9,619 bases of DNA, taken from Cyanobacteria bacterium UBA11370. Lineage in GTDB: Bacteria; Cyanobacteriota; Cyanobacteriia; Cyanobacteriales; Coleofasciculaceae. The notes below the pieces were generated by a model. It had not been told where the DNA came from. It saw nothing but the letters and a program-made list of their open reading frames with translations, and did no database searches. The translations under genes and the position numbers were made by a program. The DNA lies in contig DNGI01000363.1 of assembly GCA_003486645.1 (NCBI GenBank), positions 1 through 9,619 on the forward strand, read 5' to 3'. This document shows, piece after piece, positions 1 to 4,709 of this stretch (its first letter is position 1; the number at the start of each line of letters is the position of its first letter).

Positions 1-50
1 CGTTCACGCCGGAGAGTGTCAATCAGTTGAGAAACTAACTCTTCCCCCAT
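1..50 (-). CDS. Possible 5' end of a leftward gene cut by the window edge
   Basis: On the minus strand an ATG at 50-48 opens a frame reading MGEELVSQLIDTLRRER and running off the left edge. The G-rich octamer array just upstream (GGGGAGA units) offers several Shine-Dalgarno-like sites. The 17 visible residues look like an ordinary amphipathic helix and cannot be assigned to a family. A competing reading exists on the plus strand: frame 3 reads FTPESVNQLRN and stops with TAA at 36-38, which could be the C-terminus of a rightward gene. Both are short enough to be chance. I favour the minus-strand start slightly because of the strong upstream G-rich site, but this is inference. Confidence 0.3.
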   Translation of the reverse strand, partial: MGEELVSQLIDTLRRE

Positions 51-86
51 CCCCCCCATCTCCCCATCTCCCCATCTCCCCCCATC
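44..86. repeat. CCCCATCT octamer tandem array
   Basis: Three perfect CCCCATCT units stand at 54-61, 62-69 and 70-77, flanked by degenerate C-rich copies (44-53 and 78-86). The array lies downstream of the leftward regulator gene and immediately upstream of the possible leftward start at 50. On the minus strand it reads as repeated GGGGAGAT, so it is rich in Shine-Dalgarno-like and ATG triplets. Simple arrays of 7-8 bp units are common between cyanobacterial genes. Confidence 0.8.
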
Positions 87-111
87 AACCACCCATTTAA
101 ACTCTTGATAT

Positions 112-543
112 CTATTCCCTGTTCCCTATTCCCTTTCCCAAAATAGAATCAACTTGCTCCTCATCCTCACTACAGCGATCGCATAGTCCGAAAAACTCTA
201 AGGTATGATAATAAATCTTAAATTGGTGAGAGTCCTGCAACTCGGTTTCAAGTTGGTGAACGGGGCATTCATTGATCGGAATGGATTGTCCGCAATTGAG
301 GCAAGTTAGATGGTGTTGATCCTGTAACACTGAACTGTAAAGGGATTCACCTGTAGCCAGGGTTCGTACTTGTACTAAGCCTTCCAGTTTTAAAGCGTCA
401 AGGGAGCGGTAAACTGTTGCTAGACCCATGGTTTGGTTGCGGTTACGTAACTCGATATAAATATCCTGAGCAGATACGGCACGATTCAAGGTCTTCAGCA
501 AATTCAAAAGTCGCTCTTGAGAACGGGTACGTTGGAGTTTCAT
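112..543 (-). CDS. zur: Fur-family metalloregulator, Zur/FurB type
   Basis: A 143-residue Fur-superfamily repressor, most likely the zinc-responsive Zur (called FurB in Anabaena). The N-terminal winged helix (about residues 5-70) contains the recognition helix, GLATVYRSLDALKLEG (40-55). The dimerisation domain follows (about 75-125). C81-x-x-C84 and C121-x-x-C124 form the structural zinc site. H77, H78, C93, H96, H106 and H113 are candidate ligands of the sensory site. A zinc-loaded dimer would repress zinc-uptake genes. The subtype assignment rests on the short N-terminus, the C-rich centre and a remembered resemblance to FurB; Fur or PerR subtype is less likely. The start is ATG 543-541; a TAGGAG lies about 15 bases upstream, further than usual. 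The last eight residues and the stop codon are encoded by a heptamer repeat. It is divergent from purS. Confidence 0.85.
   Translation of the reverse strand: MKLQRTRSQERLLNLLKTLNRAVSAQDIYIELRNRNQTMGLATVYRSLDALKLEGLVQVRTLATGESLYSSVLQDQHHLTCLNCGQSIPINECPVHQLETELQDSHQFKIYYHTLEFFGLCDRCSEDEEQVDSILGKGIGNRE
114..139. repeat. ATTCCCT heptamer array at the 3' end of zur
   Basis: ATTCCCT (114-120), GTTCCCT (121-127), ATTCCCT (128-134) and a partial TTCCC (135-139) form a tandem heptamer array. On the coding minus strand it reads GGGAATAGGGAACAGGGAAT. It specifies the C-terminal residues of the Zur-type protein, and its TAG triplet, completed at 112, is the stop codon. Confidence 0.8.
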
Positions 544-638
544 GGATTGGCTGGTTGATCTCCTAAAGATTTTCTTGGGCGATTGAGGCTAACTGGTTCA
601 AACTGTAGGAAGAATATCTTATAAATTAGAGGATGCTT
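544..638. promoter_or_regulatory. Divergent promoter region between zur and purS
   Basis: This gap must carry promoters for both the leftward regulator and rightward purSQ. On the plus strand TTCAAA (597-602) and TATAAA (620-625) are spaced by 17 bases and resemble a sigma-70 pair. The implied transcript start near 632 would remove the AGAGG site at 628-632, so this pair is doubtful or the message is nearly leaderless. AGAGG at 628-632 is the likely purS ribosome binding site for a GTG start at 639. A sequence at 641-655 partly resembles a cyanobacterial Zur box (see findings). No mapped start is available. Confidence 0.4.
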
Positions 639-920
639 GTGAATCATAACTATCAGGCTCGCATTTATGTTACCCTACGACCTTCCGTATTAGATCCAGC
701 AGGTGTAGCCGTTGAGTCGGGACTTAAGCAGCTAGGCTACCCTGATGTGGAACAGGTTCGGATTGGTAAGTATATTGAGTTGAGGCTAAAAGCGGCGGAT
801 GAAAACGCGGTACGGGAACAACTGGATCGCATTTGTGACCAGCTATTGGCAAATCCCGTTATTGAAAATTATCGCTTTGATTGGGTTGAAGTACACGAAC
901 AGATGGGAGCATCCGTATGA
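639..920 (+). CDS. purS: Phosphoribosylformylglycinamidine synthase subunit PurS
   Basis: PurS is the small subunit of the three-part FGAM synthase (PurL, PurQ, PurS), which converts FGAR, glutamine and ATP to FGAM in cytoplasmic purine synthesis. PurS dimers bridge the amidotransferase and the synthetase. The sequence carries the family signature ARIYVTLRPSVLDPAG followed by a second conserved stretch, RIGKYIELRL; the length (93-95 residues) is slightly above the usual 80-90. Start choice: an in-frame ATG at 633 has AGAGG directly abutting it with no spacer, whereas the GTG at 639 sits six bases after the same AGAGG, so I prefer GTG (93 residues). The stop overlaps the purQ start as ATGA (917-920), indicating translational coupling. 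purL is not in the window. Confidence 0.93.
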   Translation: MNHNYQARIYVTLRPSVLDPAGVAVESGLKQLGYPDVEQVRIGKYIELRLKAADENAVREQLDRICDQLLANPVIENYRFDWVEVHEQMGASV

Positions 921-1639
921 AGTTTGGCATTATTGTCTTTCCAGGGTCAAATTGTGACCGTGATGTTGCCTATGTGACGGAAACCTTACTCAACTGTCCA
1001 ACTCGCATGGTTTGGCATCAGGACACGGATATTTCGGATTTAGATGTGGTGGTACTACCGGGAGGATTTAGTTATGGGGACTATTTGCGCTGTGGGGCAT
1101 TAGCTCAATTTTCGCCTGTGATGCCGCGAGTGGTAGACCACGCTAAACAGGGTAAGTTTGTGTTGGGTATTTGTAATGGTTTCCAGATTTTAACCGAAAC
1201 AGGGTTATTGCCAGGGGCGCTAGTCCGAAATCGGGATTTGCATTTTATTTGCGATCGCGTCCCTATCAAGGTCGAACGAACGGATCTTCCTTGGACTTCT
1301 GCTTACTCACCGGGACAAGTGATTACCCTACCCATTGCTCACGGCGAAGGTCGTTACTATGCTGATTCTAATACGCTACAGGCTTTAGAGGATGGCAATC
1401 AAATCCTGTTTCGTTATTGTTCTATGACAGGGGACACTGACGAGTCGGGCAATCCAAATGGCTCGATCAATAATATTGCCGGAATTTGCGATCGCACGGG
1501 TAGAGTGGTAGGTATGATGCCTCACCCCGAACGCGCCTCAGATTCTCTTTTAGGGGATACGGATGGTCTTAACCTATTCCAAGGATTATTGGCAGCGTTT
1601 TTGAGTCAAACTCAGACTACAATGAGTCTAGTAAACTGA
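917..1639 (+). CDS. purQ: Phosphoribosylformylglycinamidine synthase subunit PurQ (glutamine amidotransferase)
   Basis: PurQ is the class I glutaminase of FGAM synthase; it releases ammonia that is channelled to PurL. In the 240-residue protein the nucleophile elbow LGICNGFQ gives Cys86, and MPHPER supplies His203 and Glu205 of the catalytic triad. Other conserved family pieces are FPGSNCDRD (8-16), LPGGFSYGDYLRCGA (47-61) and AHGEGRY (141-147). The length fits bacterial PurQ, with a short non-conserved tail, SQTQTTMSLVN. The ATG overlaps the purS stop (ATGA), and GGGAG at 903-907 lies upstream within purS, so the two are one operon. Two HIP1 octamers (1251-1258 and 1488-1495) lie inside. Confidence 0.97.
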   Translation: MKFGIIVFPGSNCDRDVAYVTETLLNCPTRMVWHQDTDISDLDVVVLPGGFSYGDYLRCGALAQFSPVMPRVVDHAKQGKFVLGICNGFQILTETGLLPGALVRNRDLHFICDRVPIKVERTDLPWTSAYSPGQVITLPIAHGEGRYYADSNTLQALEDGNQILFRYCSMTGDTDESGNPNGSINNIAGICDRTGRVVGMMPHPERASDSLLGDTDGLNLFQGLLAAFLSQTQTTMSLVN

Positions 1640-2052
1640 TACTCCGCTTTGGGCAACTATAGGGTTCTTGAGGAGTCGCTTTAGATTTAGGCATTCTTGC
1701 CTTAGCTTTTGTGTGTCAACTTTTATCAATAAGGGTGAAGAAATGAGAAATCAATGGGGTTTGTCTAACTCTCTCCGGGTAAAGGTTTAGGCAATTAAAA
1801 GTAAGGTGTGAGCATTGAGGAGTAGGAAGTAGCCTCAAGTCAGAGTATAGTAAAAGTACTACTGAGAGAAAAAACAAGTAGCCAAAACTACTGAGTTGAG
1901 TAAGACTGACTTGAGTAAGTCAGTGTTATCAAATCTGACTATCCTTCTGAGAGCAATTGATTAGCAACACCTTAGCTAATACACTAACACTAACCCCTTG
2001 TTCTGACCACGGTTGGCTCGTACAAAGCCTCCAATTATACAGATAGACAAGA
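1640..2052. other. Gene-free stretch after purQ with short hairpins
   Basis: No convincing gene lies here. The longest start-to-stop frame I read by eye, ATG 1743 to TAG 1790, encodes only 15 residues. A weak stem AGGC/GCCT (1689-1692 with 1699-1702) followed by TAGCTTTT could help end purSQ transcription, but four base pairs are too few to call a terminator. A perfect 8-bp hairpin and a competing long-range pairing lie at 1834-1924 and are listed separately. The section reading GAGGAGTAGGAAGTAG near 1817 may be a decayed short repeat. Confidence 0.5.
1834..1924. other. Pair of mutually exclusive inverted repeats (possible structured RNA)
   Basis: ACTGACTT (1905-1912) and AAGTCAGT (1917-1924) form a perfect 8-bp stem with a GAGT loop. 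CTCAAGTCAG (1834-1843) is also a perfect 10-base complement of CTGACTTGAG (1906-1915), which contains most of the 5' arm of that hairpin. Only one pairing can form at a time. Between them TAGTA/TACTA (1848-1852 with 1857-1861) makes a small extra stem. No T run follows, so this is not a classical terminator. Whether it is transcribed is unknown. Confidence 0.35.
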
Positions 2053-2313
2053 TTGATCATAGACACAAAGCCAGTGACTTCAGAAATCCCCAACACCGGC
2101 TTACAGCTAACACCAATCCGATACCGAGACTGGTTAATCAGCATGAAGGTGATTGACAAGCAACTATGGTTGCGGTGGCAGCACCCTAAAGAAAGTTTTG
2201 CCCGTTATAGCTATCCCGTCACTGAAAGAGGCCTAACTGATACAATTCGTTATGCTCGATTCCTGATTGATCTAGTGATTGAGTTGGAGGAAGCAGAAGC
2301 TGAACAGCTTTAA
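2053..2313 (+). CDS. Small hypothetical protein, unrecognised family
   Basis: A frame of up to 86 residues from a TTG at 2053; the frame opens only after a TAG at 2044, and no clear ribosome binding site precedes it. GTG at 2074 and ATG at 2143 are alternative starts; the ATG leaves 56 residues. The composition is protein-like: an aromatic and basic central section, KQLWLRWQHPKESFARYSYP (about residues 36-55), then a probable helix, TDTIRYARFLIDLVIELEEA (63-82). There is no signal peptide or membrane segment. It vaguely resembles short conserved cyanobacterial proteins I cannot name; no function is proposed. The antisense strand is also open here (2159-1929) but reads less like protein. A decayed GGGGAGT repeat begins just after the stop. 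Confidence 0.6.
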   Translation: MIIDTKPVTSEIPNTGLQLTPIRYRDWLISMKVIDKQLWLRWQHPKESFARYSYPVTERGLTDTIRYARFLIDLVIELEEAEAEQL

Positions 2314-2318
2314 TTTCT

Positions 2319-2347
2319 GGGGAGTTGGTAGACCGGGAGTTGGGGGA
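2319..2347. repeat. Decayed GGGGAGT heptamer array
   Basis: GGGGAGT (2319-2325), TGGTAGA, CCGGGAGT and TGGGGGA read as degenerate copies of GGGGAGT. This unit is the reverse complement, in another phase, of the CCCCACT unit found at 2873 and 8975. It starts six bases after the stop codon of the small hypothetical gene. Confidence 0.45.
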
Positions 2348-2430
2348 AAACTTATGCTAGATCATCTTCAGTATTAACTCATACCAAATCCGAATCATAT
2401 ACCCCCTTTAATCGCCGTTGCCGGAATCAT

Positions 2431-2459
2431 GTAGAGACGTTGCAATGCAACGTCTCTAC
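2431..2459. repeat. Perfect 14-bp-arm palindrome, dispersed cyanobacterial repeat type
   Basis: GTAGAGACGTTGCA (2431-2444) and TGCAACGTCTCTAC (2446-2459) are perfect inverted arms around a single A. From memory, palindromes of the form GTAGAGACG...CGTCTCTAC occur many times in filamentous cyanobacterial genomes. Flanking sequence may belong to the same element: CATACCAAATCCGAAT (2380-2395) and the complement-like ATTCCGAATTGGG (2498-2510) form a loose outer inverted repeat, suggesting a small non-autonomous element of about 140 bases. No target-site duplication is evident. Confidence 0.7.
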
Positions 2460-2583
2460 TACTAATATGAGCTGCAACTTGATATAACCTTTACCTCATT
2501 CCGAATTGGGTTGGGGTTGTTAGATTAATGGTGAGAGGGCTATAGTTTAAATAACTATATTCTAAAGTAGAACAGAGTTAGGT

Positions 2584-2613
2584 TTACCAATAAACTTTGA
2601 AAAATTCTATAAT
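2584..2613 (+). promoter_or_regulatory. Candidate promoter of the ribbon-helix-helix gene
   Basis: A perfect TATAAT lies at 2608-2613. TTACCA at 2584-2589 could serve as a -35 box with an 18-base spacer (four of six matches to TTGACA). Transcription would start near 2620, leaving a leader of about 25 bases before the ATG at 2646. This is sequence match only. Confidence 0.35.
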
Positions 2614-2645
2614 GAAATATGTTGAAGTATTAAAATGTAGAGCTG

Positions 2646-2804
2646 ATGAAACTAAAAGGGCGAGTAACAGCTTATCTACCCGAAGAAATCCAGAAGGCGC
2701 TAGAACAATGGGCGGAAGAAGAAAGCCGCTCATTAAGTAGTCTAGCGACATACCTCTTGACTCAGGCGGTCAAAGAGCGCCAACAACAACAAAATAAGTC
2801 ATAA
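2646..2804 (+). CDS. Small ribbon-helix-helix (CopG/Arc-like) DNA-binding protein
   Basis: A 52-residue protein beginning MKLKGRVTAYLPEEI. The pattern is that of a CopG/Arc-type ribbon-helix-helix domain: a short strand (residues 4-10), a first helix beginning after LP (about 12-27, EEIQKALEQWAEEESR), a serine-rich turn (RSLSS) and a second helix (about 31-47, SLATYLLTQAVKERQ), ending in a polyglutamine-like QQQQNKS tail. Such proteins dimerise and bind DNA with the paired strands. They often act as antitoxins or autoregulators, but no toxin gene adjoins it: the next gene is murF on the other strand. The start is the first ATG after a stop at 2631-2633, and the ribosome binding site (GTAGAG) is weak. 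A 42-residue frame at 2612-2740 in another phase is a shadow. Confidence 0.75.
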   Translation: MKLKGRVTAYLPEEIQKALEQWAEEESRSLSSLATYLLTQAVKERQQQQNKS

Positions 2805-2872
2805 TTCAAATTAATTATTGACTAAGGTTTCAGCTACCCTACTCACGATGAGATGATGTAGCGTTCATCTTT

Positions 2873-2902
2873 CCCCACTCCCCACTCCCCACTCCCCACT
2901 CC
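2873..2902. repeat. CCCCACT heptamer tandem array (STRR)
   Basis: Four perfect CCCCACT units occupy 2873-2900, followed by CC. This matches the heptanucleotide short tandemly repeated repetitive (STRR) class described in heterocystous and other filamentous cyanobacteria. It lies in the convergent gap between the ribbon-helix-helix gene and murF. The same unit, with the same number of perfect copies, occurs inside the LD-carboxypeptidase gene at 8975. Confidence 0.9.
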
Positions 2903-2913
2903 ATCCCGCCAAA

Positions 2914-2982
2914 AGACATCTCCGATAAATAATCTGAAACTCTTACCCTGTCTAAGCGAAAACCTAATTTCCGGAGAGGTCT
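2914..2982 (-). terminator. Possible long-loop hairpin downstream of murF
   Basis: AGACATCTCCG (2914-2924) and CGGAGAGGTCT (2972-2982) pair at 10 of 11 positions across a 47-base loop. In the murF (minus) transcript the stem begins 11 bases after the stop codon and ends in UUUU, as a terminator would. The large loop makes intrinsic termination uncertain; it could instead protect or process the 3' end. Confidence 0.3.
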
Positions 2983-2993
2983 AAAGTATTGAA

Positions 2994-4364
2994 CTACTGA
3001 ACTTCAGCCAGAACTGAGGAACGAAATTGATGGACAACACGTTCCAAACCAATAGAACGAGAGGCTTTGAAGAGTAAGCGATCGCCGGGTTGCACAAATT
3101 CCTGTAGGTGCTTGACTAAAGCATCATGGTTAGTAAAGGATTCCGTGGGTACAGATGTAACCCCAGTGGCGATCGCATCCGCTTCGGGATCGTCAACCGT
3201 AAGGAATAAAGCATCTAGATTCAAGTTCTCTACAGTATTTCCCACTTGTTGATGGAGTTCAGGGGATTGTTCTCCTAATTCCTTCATCGCCCCTAATACC
3301 GCAATATGCCGCTTTCCTGGTGTCTCGGCTAAAAGCTGTAATGCTGCCATCATCGATTCAGTGCCAGCATTGTAAGTTTCATCTAAAATCAAGATATCGT
3401 TGGGTAATTTGTAACGTTGCGATCGCCCGGCTGGCATATCAACGGATAACCCTTGAGTCAGGGGTTCCCAATCCACCCCAAGAATTTTAGCCACTGCCAA
3501 GGCTGCCAAATAGTTTAGAGCATTGTGCCGACCCGGTAACGGTAAAGGAAATTGCCTTCCTTCAACCACTAACGTTTCTGTATCAATCAGTTTCCCTTGT
3601 AAATCACCGCCTTCTAATCCAAAGGTAATCGTTTCTCCCTGCCAAACGGTAGCCGCTGTTTCAATTAAACGTTGATTGTCGTGATTAAGTAGAGCAATAC
3701 TCGTTGAAGGCATTTCTGCTAATAGTTCACATTTGGCTTTAGCGATCGCTTCCACCGAACCCAAAAGACCAATATGAGCTGTACCTACATTAGTAATTAC
3801 GCCAATAGTTGGCTGTGCGATTTGGGTCAAAAGTGCGATTTGTCCCGAACCCCGCATTGCCATTTCAATTACAGCATAGTCATGGTCTGGTGTTAATTCC
3901 AACAAAGTTTTCGGGACACCAATTTCATTGTTGTAATTGGCTTGGGTTTTGAGAACATTGCCTTGGGTAGACAAAACGGCGGCGATCAACTCTTTCGTGG
4001 TAGTTTTTCCCGCTGAACCTGTGACGGCGATCGCTGGAATTTTAAACTGATTGCGCCAATATATAGCTATTTGTTGGTATGCCTTGAGGGTGTCTTCGAC
4101 CTGTAGTTGCGGAATTTCATTGAGTGGGTTGTCCCGCCGACAGTCAGTAATTGCAGCGATCGCGCCTTTCTCTATCGCCAATTGAGCATAATTATGTCCA
4201 TCAAACGTTTCTCCCCGCAATGCCAAGAAGATCTCACCCGGCTTGAGAGTACGGGTATCGGTGCTAATGCCCTGACACTGTACCCCAGCCATTTTATCAG
4301 ATAGGTTAATTGGCACGGCAGCGAGAATGTCAAGTAAATTTGTCACAGAAATTTGACAAGGCAT
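2994..4364 (-). CDS. murF: UDP-N-acetylmuramoyl-tripeptide--D-alanyl-D-alanine ligase MurF
   Basis: MurF adds D-Ala-D-Ala to the UDP-MurNAc-tripeptide, the last cytoplasmic step of the peptidoglycan precursor. From the ATG at 4364 the protein has 456 residues, close to the family norm. It shows the N-terminal substrate-binding domain (STDTRTLKPGEIFLALRGE, about residues 34-52) and the ATP-binding P-loop, VTGSAGKTTTKE (114-125). The central region has AIAKAKCELL (around 206-215), then LPGRHNALNYLAAL (277-290). The C-terminal ligase domain has DETYNAGTES (328-337) and FKASRSIGLE (432-441). The frame extends upstream to a TTG at 4421, but the extra 19 residues do not look like MurF; MPCQISVTNLLDIL matches the expected N-terminus. 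No clear ribosome binding site is seen at either start. Six HIP1 octamers lie inside. It stands alone and is divergent from the gene at 4710. Confidence 0.96.
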   Translation of the reverse strand: MPCQISVTNLLDILAAVPINLSDKMAGVQCQGISTDTRTLKPGEIFLALRGETFDGHNYAQLAIEKGAIAAITDCRRDNPLNEIPQLQVEDTLKAYQQIAIYWRNQFKIPAIAVTGSAGKTTTKELIAAVLSTQGNVLKTQANYNNEIGVPKTLLELTPDHDYAVIEMAMRGSGQIALLTQIAQPTIGVITNVGTAHIGLLGSVEAIAKAKCELLAEMPSTSIALLNHDNQRLIETAATVWQGETITFGLEGGDLQGKLIDTETLVVEGRQFPLPLPGRHNALNYLAALAVAKILGVDWEPLTQGLSVDMPAGRSQRYKLPNDILILDETYNAGTESMMAALQLLAETPGKRHIAVLGAMKELGEQSPELHQQVGNTVENLNLDALFLTVDDPEADAIATGVTSVPTESFTNHDALVKHLQEFVQPGDRLLFKASRSIGLERVVHQFRSSVLAEVQ

Positions 4365-4709
4365 AGATCTATACTGTTCAAGTTTGAAGAAATTATGCTT
4401 TTTTGGAACAAGGCTTAACAATACATAATTGAAGGAGATGAAAACAGTTGCTTCACTGAATCTTTACAATTATGCCGCACCTTTGCGGTTCTCGATTAAG
4501 GCTGGGTCAAGTATGCTGTTACATAGAGACTGTGTATCTGAGGTTTAAGGAGTCATTGATAACGTCTTAATTAGGCAAAGAAATTAGGAGTGGTGCATCG
4601 GGATGATTTATGTCTATTGCCAAGGTAAAGTCAAATTTGAACTTAAATCTTTGAAAGCAAACCAATCTTGATCAGCCCTGGCGTTTGTGCGAAGGAGGGC
4701 TTTAGGGAA
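4365..4709. other. Divergent region upstream of murF and the 428-residue gene, with short frames
   Basis: No established gene lies here. It should hold the murF promoter (minus) and that of the unrecognised gene (plus). Two short plus-strand frames exist. ATG 4438 to TAA 4548 encodes 36 residues and is preceded by GAAGGAG with no spacer. ATG 4603 to TGA 4671 encodes 22 residues and is listed separately. AAGGAG also occurs at 4547-4552 without a useful start after it. I see no convincing -35/-10 pair. Confidence 0.4.
4603..4671 (+). CDS. Possible 22-residue leader peptide or displaced N-terminus
   Basis: ATG 4603 opens a frame reading MIYVYCQGKVKFELKSLKAN then QS, ending at TGA 4669-4671. TAGGAG at 4585-4590 lies 12 bases upstream. 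The stop overlaps a TTG (4668-4670) that is the first possible start of the next long frame, giving TTGA. It could be a translated leader, a tiny protein, or the true N-terminus of the downstream gene displaced by a -1 frameshift. The peptide reads like protein (alternating hydrophobic and basic residues), but its length alone gives weak support. Confidence 0.3.
   Translation: MIYVYCQGKVKFELKSLKANQS

Noticed and set aside
44..139. CRISPR-like regular repeats
   Set aside because: Units are 7-8 bases in direct tandem without spacers; they are simple arrays, not CRISPR.
1689..1710. Intrinsic terminator after purQ
   Set aside because: The stem has only four base pairs and the T run is short and interrupted.
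1929..2159. Minus-strand frame of 76 residues overlapping the small hypothetical gene
   Set aside because: It has no ribosome binding site and a composition unlike protein; the plus-strand frame looks better.
2612..2740. A 42-residue frame with an ATG right after TATAAT
   Set aside because: It overlaps the ribbon-helix-helix gene in another phase, its translation is arginine-rich and unstructured, and it would lie too close to the -10 box for a leader.
2646..2804. Toxin-antitoxin pair
   Set aside because: No second small gene follows or precedes it on the same strand within the gap; the neighbour is murF on the opposite strand.
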